Shown piece after piece: positions 51,926 to 60,685 of a stretch of 64,000 bases of DNA (within the stretch, counting starts at the first letter, position 1; each line of letters opens with the position of its first letter). The stretch is from positions 36,078-100,077 of the forward strand of contig DAOTTQ010000077.1 in NCBI GenBank assembly GCA_034437555.1, given 5' to 3'. The notes under the pieces are model-generated. The model was not told the DNA's origin. It saw nothing but the letters and a program-made list of their open reading frames with translations, and searched no databases. This stretch comes from JANWYT01 sp034437555 (GTDB lineage: Bacteria; Chloroflexota; Anaerolineae; Aggregatilineales; Phototrophicaceae). The translations under genes and the position numbers were made by a program.

Positions 51926-52588
51926 TTACTTTTTGTTTGGCTTAATGTCTAAACGATAGCCTACACCGCGTACAGTGGTTAAATACTTTGAAACCTTAGG
52001 TACAGGCTCGCCATCTAGTACACGGCGCACTAACCGTATATGCACGTCTAACGTGCGGGTATCGCCCGTATAATCGGTGTGCCACACCTCTTGCATCAGC
52101 CAAGACCTTTCTAGAACTTGGTCAGGGTGCTTAAAGAAAATCTCTAGCAAATGGCTTTGTTTTGGGTTTAAGCTAATTTCTTGACCTTTAGTGTGCAGAA
52201 TACGCTCCTGCACATCCAACGCAAAGTCACCACACCGAATGAGGGTTTTTGCCGTTTTCTTTAGCAGGCGGTCAACATTAATGAGCAAACGGCGTGACGT
52301 AATAGGAGGATAAAGCAAATGGTCTGCTTCACTTTTGCCGTTTGGGGTAGGGTGCAAGTGTAAAATGCTAATCTCACGGGGCAATGAACGCCTAAGCTGC
52401 TTGCAAATACGTTCACCGCTTGTCTGCAATGATAGAGCATCTAAAATGACCAATTGTGCGCGATGTTCTTGTGCTAGTTCTAAACCCACCTTACCACTAC
52501 GCGCAACATGTGTTGGATAGCGTTTTTGGACGGCGGATAGCACGTCGTTTTTTGTTTCGCCAATCCATATTACAATCGGCGTGAACAT
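51926..52588 (-). CDS. Orphan OmpR-type regulator with degenerate receiver domain
   Basis: A 220-residue protein; start at 52588, after TAGGAG, rather than a longer frame adding a hydrophobic stretch. Residues 1-115 take the receiver fold, and VILDAL keeps an Asp at the phosphorylation position, but the usual acidic pair near the N-terminus (VDDE) is replaced by IVIWIGETK, so magnesium binding is doubtful. Residues 125-218 are an OmpR/PhoB winged helix (LNPKQSHLLEIFFKHPDQVLERSWLMQEVW ... RTLDVHIRLVRRVL ... TVRGVGYRLD). There is no adjacent kinase; it diverges from the M20 peptidase gene by about 85 bases. Confidence 0.78.
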   Translation of the reverse strand: MFTPIVIWIGETKNDVLSAVQKRYPTHVARSGKVGLELAQEHRAQLVILDALSLQTSGERICKQLRRSLPREISILHLHPTPNGKSEADHLLYPPITSRRLLINVDRLLKKTAKTLIRCGDFALDVQERILHTKGQEISLNPKQSHLLEIFFKHPDQVLERSWLMQEVWHTDYTGDTRTLDVHIRLVRRVLDGEPVPKVSKYLTTVRGVGYRLDIKPNKK

Positions 52589-52672
52589 ACCAACTCCTAG
52601 TAAAACGTGAACAAATATTATAGCATAGACCGCACTCATCTATAGGGTTATCATGGCTTAGGATTTATTTTA

Positions 52673-53851
52673 ATGAGAACAGCGATTCAGCACTGGAATA
52701 ACAGCACCAATTGGAAATCTTTCTTGCCCCAGCTTTCGGCTTGGGTAATTGAAAAGAGCATTGCCATCCAGCAAATCCCCGCCCCCACCTTTGAGGAAAC
52801 GGCACGCGCTTTATATGTTCAAGATCTTTTCTTAAGCATGGGGCTAACCGATGTAGAGATTGACACACAGAAAAACGTCTACGGTGTGCTAAGGGGCATT
52901 AACAGACACACAAAAGCCCTGATGGTGATGGCACACACGGATACTGTGTTTCCGATGGAAACTGACCTCAAAATTAAACGCTCTGCCGATACCATTTATG
53001 GCGCAGGCTTAGGGGATAATAGCCTTGGCGTGGGTGGCATGTTGGGATTGCTAAAATTCCTATACGACCACAGCATCAAGCCCCAAACCGATATTTGGTT
53101 TGTAGCAACCAGTTGTGAAGAAGGCTTGGGCGACTTAAAAGGAGTTCGAGAAGCCTATGCTCGCCTTGCCGACCAAATTGGCGCAGTCATTAACCTAGAA
53201 GGTTTGGCTTATGGTCACATCTATCACGCGGGTATTGCCGTTCATCGGCTTCATATTACCGCCCATACCGAAGGTGGGCATAGCTGGTTACACTTTAGCC
53301 GTCCCAGTGCCATTCATGCCCTCTTTGAGCTAGGCACACAAATTACACAAATTAAGCCCCCCAAAGCACCACGCACCACATACAACATTGGCATTATTGA
53401 AGGCGGACAAACCATTAACAGTATCGCTTCACAAGCCTCTTTTTGGTTAGATTTGCGTTCTGAAAGCCAAGAAGAACTAGAGAAACTTGTGCATCGTATT
53501 CACCAGCTCATTAAGAGTAGCGAAAAAGAAGGCATCACATTTAGCACCAAAGTGGTCGGAGACCGCCCATCTGGGTATCTTAACCCACGTCATGAGCTGG
53601 TTCAGGGGGCAATGACCACACTAGATGTATTAGGTGTGCGAGGCGTGTTAGAAACAGGAAGCACAGACGGCAACATTCCGTTGTATCACGGTTGCCCTTG
53701 TGTCACCATTGGTATTACACGCGGGGGAAATGCTCATCGCTTGGATGAATTTATTGAGGTTTCCCCCGTTGCAGATGGCATCCGCCAATTGATTATTTTA
53801 TCGCTGGCAACCCATGATTTGTTGAGCCAGAGCGCATCAGGAAAAATCTAA
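52673..53851 (+). CDS. M20-family metallopeptidase
   Basis: A 392-residue cytoplasmic di-zinc peptidase of the M20/CPG2/PepT group. Zinc ligands are in MVMAHTDTVF (His), GAGLGDNSLGVGGM (Asp), SCEEGLGDLKG (catalytic and ligand Glu pair) and, near the C-terminus, GSTDGNIPLYHG. The dimerisation domain lies at about 185-290. No signal peptide. Probable role: release of amino acids from small peptides or acylated amino acids; the substrate is not determined. The next gene starts directly after its stop codon. Confidence 0.88.
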   Translation: MRTAIQHWNNSTNWKSFLPQLSAWVIEKSIAIQQIPAPTFEETARALYVQDLFLSMGLTDVEIDTQKNVYGVLRGINRHTKALMVMAHTDTVFPMETDLKIKRSADTIYGAGLGDNSLGVGGMLGLLKFLYDHSIKPQTDIWFVATSCEEGLGDLKGVREAYARLADQIGAVINLEGLAYGHIYHAGIAVHRLHITAHTEGGHSWLHFSRPSAIHALFELGTQITQIKPPKAPRTTYNIGIIEGGQTINSIASQASFWLDLRSESQEELEKLVHRIHQLIKSSEKEGITFSTKVVGDRPSGYLNPRHELVQGAMTTLDVLGVRGVLETGSTDGNIPLYHGCPCVTIGITRGGNAHRLDEFIEVSPVADGIRQLIILSLATHDLLSQSASGKI

Positions 53852-54046
53852 GTGCAAAACGACACAACACCTGCAAACGACGACCCAGAAAGTGAAAAGA
53901 AAGCGCACGACTTTTACAGCATTGTACGATGGCGATGCCCCAATTGTGGACAGCTTTATTTTTGCGCCCACGATGAAACACCGCCCGACATTTGCCAGTA
54001 TTGCCGTGACATGACGACATGGCAACGTCTATCAGAGGAGCCTTAA
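53852..54046 (+). CDS. Small zinc-ribbon protein
   Basis: A 64-residue protein starting with GTG directly after the M20 stop codon (TAAGTG). Residues 1-24 are acidic and probably flexible; residues 27-55 form a rubredoxin-like zinc ribbon with two Cys-x2-Cys knuckles (CPNCGQLYFC...CQYC). It ends in a Trp-containing helix. Its tight spacing with the peptidase suggests translational coupling. No specific function is known to me. Confidence 0.6.
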   Translation: MQNDTTPANDDPESEKKAHDFYSIVRWRCPNCGQLYFCAHDETPPDICQYCRDMTTWQRLSEEP

Positions 54047-54080
54047 AGTATTCTAGGGCTTTCTGCTAATGCGCTAAACC

Positions 54081-55211
54081 TTATTCGTTATCGTTACTGG
54101 GGACGAAGTCATTGGTGTAAAGTGTTGTCGTATCACCCTCACCCTCCAGCAAGCCCATCGCCAACAAAGTCGATTGCATGGTATCCCACGTTTCTAGAAC
54201 GCTGATGCCTACTTCTTCGGCATCCCACAGGGCAATTGTTGCCAATAACACATCCCATTGTAAAAGCGTTTGGCTATCAAATTGGGCATGAAGTTCTTCA
54301 TCCATTGCCACACGGCTTTCAGCAATGGCTTCACGGTCGGGTTCGGTGGCTAAAAATTCGGCTTGGGCTTCTGACAAGCGAACCAATTCAGCGCGTAGTT
54401 CATCATTGATGGGCAAGTTTTCAACGTGGTTTAGGCTATCTAAATAGGCTTGGGCGGGATTTTGAATAGTTGTCACCACACCCAAATGCCACGCCCCCAC
54501 AAATGCCTGAACATACTCGGCATCTTCCGCAACAAGGGTGTTACTTGTCACCAAGCCATTAGACACCAAGCTGGCATAGTCATCCACAGGAAGCACACGC
54601 ACATCGCTTATGTCACCACACTCGCCTGCCAAAGCACGGTTACGAATTTGTAACGGCTCATTATTGCTATAGACCACAGCTGCTTGTACACGCCCCAAGC
54701 AAAACGCTTCGGGGGCATTAAAGCCAATTTCTTCCAAAAGCACATCGTCTTCTGTCATGTCATTTGCCAAAAGCATTGCCGTAAAACCGCTGTAGTTTGC
54801 GCCAAAGCGTCCGGGAAGTCCCACCACTACGCCTTCTAGGTCTTTGGGGGTTTGGATGTCACTGGCACTATCTACCACAACACCAATCGGGTAACCCTGA
54901 AACCAGTTATAGATGTACTGTATTTCGCGCCCTTGTGCGCTAGAAAGCAACACTTGTTCACCACTTACCACCCCAAAATTAGCGTTACCAGAGGCTATCA
55001 AGTCCACAACATCAGGCTCGTTTAGATAGTCCACTTGTAAATCACCCACCACATCCTCAAAGAACCCTTGCTCAATGGAAACGTAGAGCGGCGCAAACTG
55101 AATGTTTGGGATAAACGTTAGCAAAAATTGCTCGCTATCTCTCACTTGGGCAAGGCTTGCTCCCAATACACTTACTGCTACAAACAACATACTGATATAA
55201 CGCTTGAACAT
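54081..55211 (-). CDS. ribY: Riboflavin ABC transporter substrate-binding protein (RibY-like)
   Basis: A 376-residue binding protein of the SsuA/THI5 (NMT1) type with a signal peptide (residues 1-21). SEQFLLTFIPNIQFAPLYVSIEQGFFEDV and LYQDNTFLTS-like positions such as YNWFQGYPIGVVVDSASDIQTPKDLEG are the usual ligand-cleft elements. The thiamine-precursor proteins ThiY are similar, but the FMN riboswitch upstream points to riboflavin, as in the ribXY systems described in Chloroflexus. It lies 42 bases after ribX. No ATPase gene is adjacent. Confidence 0.78.
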   Translation of the reverse strand: MFKRYISMLFVAVSVLGASLAQVRDSEQFLLTFIPNIQFAPLYVSIEQGFFEDVVGDLQVDYLNEPDVVDLIASGNANFGVVSGEQVLLSSAQGREIQYIYNWFQGYPIGVVVDSASDIQTPKDLEGVVVGLPGRFGANYSGFTAMLLANDMTEDDVLLEEIGFNAPEAFCLGRVQAAVVYSNNEPLQIRNRALAGECGDISDVRVLPVDDYASLVSNGLVTSNTLVAEDAEYVQAFVGAWHLGVVTTIQNPAQAYLDSLNHVENLPINDELRAELVRLSEAQAEFLATEPDREAIAESRVAMDEELHAQFDSQTLLQWDVLLATIALWDAEEVGISVLETWDTMQSTLLAMGLLEGEGDTTTLYTNDFVPSNDNE

Positions 55212-55253
55212 TCGAATCCTCTTTCTTGTTGAATTAAAAAACTTGAAAGCGTT

Positions 55254-56066
55254 CTAAGTGCGGTTTTGCCACCACAAAAAACGCCATTCAAGAAGATACA
55301 CAAAGCTGTATAACATCAACGCCATGCCCGTCATGGTAAACACACCCACAAACACCAATGGCGTATCGTATTGATTACGAGCTTGATTGACCATAAAGCC
55401 CAAGCCCGCCCTGGCACTCACAAATTCACCGACCACCGCGCCAATAATCGAAAGCGTTGCGCTGGTCTTTAAGCCCGTTAGCAACACAGGGAGCGCAAAT
55501 GGCACTTCTAGCTTAGTGAACGTTTGCCAGCGTGTGGCATTCATTATCTTAAGCATGTCGTGGTGACTTTCTGGCACTTGGCGGATGCCCACAATGGTAT
55601 TCATTAGCATGGGGAAAAACACAATTACAGCACACGTCACCACCTTGCCCATTGTGCCACTACCAAACCACACAATCAGCAAAGGGGCATAAGCCACAAT
55701 TGGCGTTGCCTGTAGCACCACGACCACAGGGGAAATAAGGGCATCTATCAGGCGGCTTTTCGCCATCACGTAGCCCAACACCATCGCCAGCCCACACCCA
55801 AACAGCAAGCCCAGCAACACCTCTTCTAGTGTTACCAGCGTATGGTGTCGCCACCTACCATCGTTTAGTACCTCAATAAATTTTCCAATCACTTCTGAGG
55901 GCGCGGGAATGATAAAGGTGGGATATACCTTTAACATCACTAAGGCTTGCCAAGATAACAGCAAAAAAAGCGGGGTTGCGATGGGTATTAAACGGCGCAA
56001 GACAGCACGATAGTTTACAGCGCGACGCTTACGTTCTTGAGGGGGATGTAAAAGGATGTTGTGCAT
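55254..56066 (-). CDS. ribX: Riboflavin ABC transporter permease (RibX-like)
   Basis: A 270-residue BPD_transp_1 permease with six transmembrane helices. PTFIIPAPSEVIGKFIEVL and the EAA-type loop DMLKIMNATRWQTFTKLEVPFALPVLLTGLKTSATLSIIGAVVGEF match the SsuC/ThiX/RibX group. I choose the ATG at 56066 because the upstream part of the open frame overlaps the riboswitch and its terminator. The start lies immediately after the T-tract of that terminator. It is the first gene under FMN control. Confidence 0.82.
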   Translation of the reverse strand: MHNILLHPPQERKRRAVNYRAVLRRLIPIATPLFLLLSWQALVMLKVYPTFIIPAPSEVIGKFIEVLNDGRWRHHTLVTLEEVLLGLLFGCGLAMVLGYVMAKSRLIDALISPVVVVLQATPIVAYAPLLIVWFGSGTMGKVVTCAVIVFFPMLMNTIVGIRQVPESHHDMLKIMNATRWQTFTKLEVPFALPVLLTGLKTSATLSIIGAVVGEFVSARAGLGFMVNQARNQYDTPLVFVGVFTMTGMALMLYSFVYLLEWRFLWWQNRT

Positions 56067-56067
56067 G

Positions 56068-56102
56068 AAAAAAGCCCCATTTCCAAGTAATGAGAACGGG
56101 GC
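56068..56102 (-). terminator. Riboswitch-controlled intrinsic terminator
   Basis: Minus-strand stem GCCCCGTT / AATGGGGC with T6 directly after it, one base before the ribX ATG. In the FMN-bound state this hairpin would end transcription. Because it also covers the only purine-rich segment upstream of the start (AATGGGG), it could block translation as well. Confidence 0.8.
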
Positions 56103-56115
56103 AGAGAAAAGACAA

Positions 56116-56207
56116 GGCAAACCCAAGAAAGCAACCGACAAGATTCGGTTACTGCTTGACGCAAGGCTCAGGAAAGTGTACGAAAACACTTCCTATTGCG
56201 GTTTGCC
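56116..56207 (-). other. Structured linker (expression platform) between FMN aptamer and terminator
   Basis: An outer stem GGCAAAC / GTTTGCC (56116-56122 with 56201-56207) encloses two smaller hairpins: AACCGA/TCGGTT (56133-56150) and CGCAA/TTGCG (56160-56164 with 56196-56200), the latter capped by GGAAAGTGT / ACACTTCC. Together they form a possible three-way junction. Confidence 0.55.
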
Positions 56208-56212
56208 ATGTC

Positions 56213-56382
56213 CCCTTCTCCCATCCGGACTTTAACCGTCGGCTCTGGAGTCTAACCAAAATCCACCGGCATAACCCCATAAAACAGGCTATGACTCACC
56301 TCATAAAGAGGTGAAGCGGGTCGCGGGCTTATCAGGGTTTCCCCTGCTTCACCGCCGGTAAGGAATTTCACCTCGCCCCGAA
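56213..56382 (-). ncRNA. FMN riboswitch (RFN element)
   Basis: On the minus strand the aptamer starts near GGGGCGAGGTGAAATTCC, continues with TTACCGGCGGT and AGCCCGCGA, includes a variable hairpin CACCTCTTTATGAGGTG, and ends with CCAGAGCCGACGGTTAAAG and TCCGGATGGGAGAAGG. These are the conserved strands of the six-helix RFN element. It lies upstream of ribXY and, with the terminator, should switch transport off when FMN is plentiful. Confidence 0.96.
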
Positions 56383-56435
56383 GGTTGACATGACGTATTA
56401 AACTTTTTTCAGTATTACAAATGATGCGGTCTTTG

Positions 56436-57950
56436 TCAATCTATAGTCGATGGACTGGTATCACTGGTTATAGGCGTTTCATCATCTATCAAGTCTATCG
56501 TCTCTTCGTTTTCGTCTTGTGATGGGGTATAGGGTAGCGAGGGTAACGGCAGATAATCGTGTTGTCCGTGTCGCATTTCAGGCTGTTGATGTTCGCTTTC
56601 ATCTGCACTAATTAGTGTAAAGAAAAAGCGTCCTCCCCCACCAATGCTATTGCCTTCTGCCCAAATGCGTCCGCCATGCGCCTCAACAATGTGCTTACAA
56701 ATTGCCAGCCCCAGCCCCGAACCTTCGCCTTGTGTGCGTGAAGTATCCACCTGATAAAAACGCTCAAAGATGCGTTCACGTTGGTTATCTGGCACACCTA
56801 GCCCGTTGTCAAACACGCTAATCAAGACTTCTTCATCGCCTTCATAAGCCGCGCTTACGGTAATCGCCCCCCGCGCCGGCGACCATTTGATGGCATTGTG
56901 CAACAGGTTAATGAGTACACGGCGTGTTTGATCCCAGTCACACACCACCTGTATTTTGGCGGGAACATGCATCACCAATTGCAGTTCTTTTTGCTTTAGT
57001 TGGTCGTTTAGTCGCTCGGCAGAATCGTTAATCATGTCTATCAAGCGTGTGGGGTATAGCTTCATAATGGCTTGCCCTGTCTCTATCATGGACAAGTCCA
57101 TCAATTCTTGCACAAGCCACAAAAGCGAGTCAGTTTCGCGTTGAATAGAGCGCAAGCTAGAAATACTGGCTTTACGCTTCGGCTTGCCCTGTTCTCTAAA
57201 CAAGCCCTCTATGGTCATACGAATGTTGGTAATGGGTGTCCGTAGCTCATGCGAGATATTCGCCACCATATCACGACGAGCGCGGTTTAGGCGCACCAAT
57301 TGCGTGATGTCTTGCAAGGCAACTCCCACAAAGGTGTGACGGCTATCATAGCGCATCACTTTTGTTCTGGCACGATAATAATGTTCGTCCAAAAGCAATT
57401 GTTCTTCTAGGTCGTCATCGTTAAAGGCACGCTCTACCAACTCACTAAAATCAGGGGTATCAAATAAATCGGTGAGCTTTTCACCAATAGGGTTACGCTG
57501 ACCAAAGAGCGCATCGGCGGCTTTGTTAAGGGCAATCACAATGCTTTCTTCGTTTAGCACAAACACAAGGTCATACGCCACGCTGGAGACTGTGGCATAC
57601 AAGGCTTTGCTCTCTAGTCCTGTGCGCTCACTGGTGGTAATTTGCCCACGTAAATTTGCGACAACGCTACTGCTCTCATGAGCAAGTTTCTCTAGCTCTT
57701 GCACTTTTTCATCTTTTTCAGCAATGGTGCGCCGTAGCTTTAAGATGATGGTATCACATTTAGAAATGTCACTATCTTTTGTAGAAAGCATCGTTTCAAA
57801 CTGTGCGATGCGTTCTTGTTGCGTTGTCACAACGGCGTTAAGGGCATTTAACTGTTCCTGAAGTGGGTCACTGTGGCGACGTTGTCGCCATAGCGCATAC
57901 GCTAAAACCAAAACAGTCAACCAAGAGATAGCAAGCAAACCTTCAAGCAT
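56436..57950 (-). CDS. PhoR-like sensor histidine kinase with PAS domain
   Basis: A 504-residue kinase. Residues 4-22 form a single membrane helix and residues 25-105 a coiled coil with no extracytoplasmic sensor. Residues 112-215 are a PAS domain (ATVSSVAYDLVFVLNEESIVIALNKAADALFG). The HisKA box is VANISHELRTPITNIRM with phospho-acceptor His234; ATPase motifs are VLINLLHNAIKWSP (N box), DNGLGVPDNQRERIF (G1) and GEGSGLGLAICKHIVEAHGG (G2). The C-terminal 55 residues are acidic and polar. It is 5 bases downstream of the response regulator gene. Confidence 0.93.
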   Translation of the reverse strand: MLEGLLAISWLTVLVLAYALWRQRRHSDPLQEQLNALNAVVTTQQERIAQFETMLSTKDSDISKCDTIILKLRRTIAEKDEKVQELEKLAHESSSVVANLRGQITTSERTGLESKALYATVSSVAYDLVFVLNEESIVIALNKAADALFGQRNPIGEKLTDLFDTPDFSELVERAFNDDDLEEQLLLDEHYYRARTKVMRYDSRHTFVGVALQDITQLVRLNRARRDMVANISHELRTPITNIRMTIEGLFREQGKPKRKASISSLRSIQRETDSLLWLVQELMDLSMIETGQAIMKLYPTRLIDMINDSAERLNDQLKQKELQLVMHVPAKIQVVCDWDQTRRVLINLLHNAIKWSPARGAITVSAAYEGDEEVLISVFDNGLGVPDNQRERIFERFYQVDTSRTQGEGSGLGLAICKHIVEAHGGRIWAEGNSIGGGGRFFFTLISADESEHQQPEMRHGQHDYLPLPSLPYTPSQDENEETIDLIDDETPITSDTSPSTID

Positions 57951-57955
57951 TCAAT

Positions 57956-58648
57956 TTATCCCTCAAAACGATACCCAACACCACGTACTGTTACAATACG
58001 GCGGGGGTTAGAGGGGTCGTCTTCAATTTTTTCACGAAGCCAGCGAATGTGAACGTCTACGGTGCGCTTATCCACGAAGTAATCATAGCCCCAAACCTTC
58101 GTCAGAATCAGGTCACGGGATAACACCGCATTTTTGTTACGCATGAGTTCTGCCAATAGGTCAAATTCTTTGTTGCTAAGTTTAATTTCGTCCTCGCCCT
58201 TAAACAGCTTACGGCTGGTCATATTGAGGCGAATATCGTTGCTAATCATCTCATCTTGTTGCATGGCAGACCCCACCGAAGGACGGCGTAGCACTGCCCG
58301 AACACGCGCCAAAAACTCACCCAAGCCAAAAGGCTTAACCAAGTAATCATCCGCGCCACTCTCTAAGCCAATAATCTTGTCCATTTCACCACCGCGTGCC
58401 GTGATGATAATGATAGGCGTTGCCGAAATCGTAGACTCATTGCGAATCATACGGCATAGGCTTAAGCCATCTAGCTTGGGAAGCATCATATCCAGCACAA
58501 ATAAATCAGGCTTTTCGATGCGGGCTTTGTCCCACGCTTCTTCGCCATTAATGGCAATCGAAACCGTGTAGCCGTCACTTCTTAAAGAATTTGCCAGTTC
58601 ATTAGACATTTTAGGGTCATCTTCAATGACCAAGACTTTTTTAGACAT
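57956..58648 (-). CDS. PhoB/OmpR-family response regulator
   Basis: A 230-residue regulator. I take the ATG at 58648 (AAGG upstream), whose product starts MSKKVLVIEDDPKMSNELA. The receiver contains the acidic pair Glu9-Asp10-Asp11, Asp53 as phospho-acceptor (VLDMMLPKLDG) and Lys105 (YLVKPF). The winged helix covers 130-228 (LSNKEFDLLAELMRNKNAVLSRDLILTKVWG ... TVRGVGYRFEG). It forms a two-component system with the following kinase gene. No phosphate-uptake genes are nearby to support a Pho role. Confidence 0.94.
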   Translation of the reverse strand: MSKKVLVIEDDPKMSNELANSLRSDGYTVSIAINGEEAWDKARIEKPDLFVLDMMLPKLDGLSLCRMIRNESTISATPIIIITARGGEMDKIIGLESGADDYLVKPFGLGEFLARVRAVLRRPSVGSAMQQDEMISNDIRLNMTSRKLFKGEDEIKLSNKEFDLLAELMRNKNAVLSRDLILTKVWGYDYFVDKRTVDVHIRWLREKIEDDPSNPRRIVTVRGVGYRFEG

Positions 58649-58714
58649 GGTTGCCTTATTCATATCAATCTGTAAAAACCCCCATAACAATATCAAACTC
58701 TTGCTAAAAGTGCT

Positions 58715-60685
58715 TTAAGGTTTGGTGTATTCTCTTAACAATTCTACGCCAAAAGGCACAGCGTCACCTGTGTAGCGTGTATTGTCTGCTAAACGACGCG
58801 CTTCTAAGCGTTGCCCGTTTGCCTCACGATACACCCCAACCCAAACATTAACACAATCAGGATGGCGAAAGTCCACCCCTTCTAAAGAAATAACGCGCCT
58901 ATCGCGTTGTATTTCGTCGGTTTGCCACAGCACAAAGGGGTACAAATTGCCCCATACGTACCCATCAGACTGGGCAATTAACACACCGTCACACACCACA
59001 TGCACAAAGAGCTTTACGTCATTTACAGAAAGTGCCTGCCAATCCGTGATGACATTCAGGCGCATTGTTTCGGGGTTTAATGTAGCTTGCACGTTAAGCA
59101 ATTGTAGCACACCCTCAAATTCGGCTTGTGGCGCAACCAGTGACACATCATTACCACCCCTTACAAGCACAGGATAAAAACGTTCCCCTTCAAATTGTGT
59201 CAAAATAATGGGGCGTTCTTGTCGTAAATGGGCTATCAATTCTTCACCATCTACCAATGGGAAATAAGGCACAAATTGGCGATTTGGCGACTGTATCACG
59301 CGCCCCACACCAATAACATCTATAGAGGCGTTGCGATAATCTTGTTCTGTATTCACCGCAAAATAATCGGCATAGGCAATTTCTGGCGACATAAAGCTAG
59401 TAAACTCCGCGCCCACTAAAAACGTTTTATCGTTTTGAAAGGGTTCAATATAATTGGGTGCGTTAATGAGCAATACGCCTTCTTCGTTGACGCGCTCCTG
59501 CTCTACCAAATGCATCAGCTCTTGGGTGTAATCTCGCATTAGCATATAATCATTACGGCGTGCCAATAAAAAGCTAAAGTTCAACGCCACAATTATCAAG
59601 AGGCTGATGCCCATCACAACACGGCTCACGCGCCCTTTATATAAGCTAACGCCCACGCAAGCCCAAAACACAATTGCGCCCACAGAAGCCAACACCGCCA
59701 AGCGTGGCGAACTCCACACATAATTGGGGGCAAGCACCAGCACAGAAGGCACAATTGTAATTAAATACCACGCCACCCCTGCCAAAGCAGTAAGCATTAG
59801 CGCACGACTTCGTAAAAACACCATGCCCAAACCTGCCAACACCGCACCCAAAAAGAGCATCACCAGCAAGAGCGGGTCACCTTTGCCTTCAAAAAAAGGG
59901 CGTAAGAGCGCGGAAAGTGGGTAAACGAACGGTTGTAACATCACCCCTAAATTATCCAGTGGTGACACACTAAGGCTAAATCCGCCTTCTGTGCCCACAC
60001 GAGGCAAACGTAGCCACAACACCAAGTAAAACGCAGAAACAAGCGCAGGCACAAGCACAACACCCAACGCCTTACGCCAGCGCAAACGCATTCCGTCCAA
60101 CAAAAACAATGTGCCAAGCAAAAAGGGTGCGACTAAGAAGCCTGTTTCGTGGCTAAAATTGGCGAGCATGGCAAACAACCAGCACAGCACTAATGCCCCT
60201 TTATGCGATGTGAGATAAGCCCGTATGCCCATCAGTAATGCCAAAAGTAGGCTAAAAGACACGGCAAGATGCGTCAAACTCCCCACTAGGTTGACGGCTT
60301 GATAGTGAAACGGAAACATCACAAATGCACATCCCGCCAGCACACTTACCCACAGATAACGGCGACGCAACAGGCGTTGCACAATAAGGCTAACGAACAC
60401 CCCCGAAAACGCAAACAACCACACATTAAACGCATGTTGCCATACAGGGTTAAATTCGCCTTGTAGCGTGCGCATGATTACCCATACCGTATACACCACA
60501 GGGCGATAGTAAGGCGACCACGTTTGCCCCAACCACAACGGCACAATGCCATCCACACCCAACAGAAAGCGATAGTGAGGCGCATCATCACCAAAAAAAG
60601 GCAACGTGAGCGCATAGGCATATAGTACCCACGCCAATAATAACGGCAGGCTGAAGGCTATTATTCGCCAAAAACGATTAGTCAT
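58715..60685 (-). CDS. Polytopic membrane protein, GT-C glycosyltransferase-like
   Basis: A 656-residue protein. Residues 10-390 contain about eleven transmembrane helices. The first extracytoplasmic loop has an acidic pair (LPFFGDDAPHYRFLL), and the loop ANFSHETGFL follows; both are usual in GT-C glycosyltransferases and PMT-like proteins. Residues 400-656 are a soluble, extracytoplasmic beta-rich domain. No lipid-sugar genes are near. The start codon lies inside the last codons of the upstream P1 peptidase gene (8-base overlap), so expression is coupled. Confidence 0.6.
   Translation of the reverse strand: MTNRFWRIIAFSLPLLLAWVLYAYALTLPFFGDDAPHYRFLLGVDGIVPLWLGQTWSPYYRPVVYTVWVIMRTLQGEFNPVWQHAFNVWLFAFSGVFVSLIVQRLLRRRYLWVSVLAGCAFVMFPFHYQAVNLVGSLTHLAVSFSLLLALLMGIRAYLTSHKGALVLCWLFAMLANFSHETGFLVAPFLLGTLFLLDGMRLRWRKALGVVLVPALVSAFYLVLWLRLPRVGTEGGFSLSVSPLDNLGVMLQPFVYPLSALLRPFFEGKGDPLLLVMLFLGAVLAGLGMVFLRSRALMLTALAGVAWYLITIVPSVLVLAPNYVWSSPRLAVLASVGAIVFWACVGVSLYKGRVSRVVMGISLLIIVALNFSFLLARRNDYMLMRDYTQELMHLVEQERVNEEGVLLINAPNYIEPFQNDKTFLVGAEFTSFMSPEIAYADYFAVNTEQDYRNASIDVIGVGRVIQSPNRQFVPYFPLVDGEELIAHLRQERPIILTQFEGERFYPVLVRGGNDVSLVAPQAEFEGVLQLLNVQATLNPETMRLNVITDWQALSVNDVKLFVHVVCDGVLIAQSDGYVWGNLYPFVLWQTDEIQRDRRVISLEGVDFRHPDCVNVWVGVYREANGQRLEARRLADNTRYTGDAVPFGVELLREYTKP

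Noticed and set aside
56213..56382. TPP riboswitch, suggested by the ThiXY-like neighbours
   Set aside because: The conserved strands (GGTGAAATTCC, CCGACGGTTA, GGATGGGAGAAG) are those of the FMN aptamer, not TPP.
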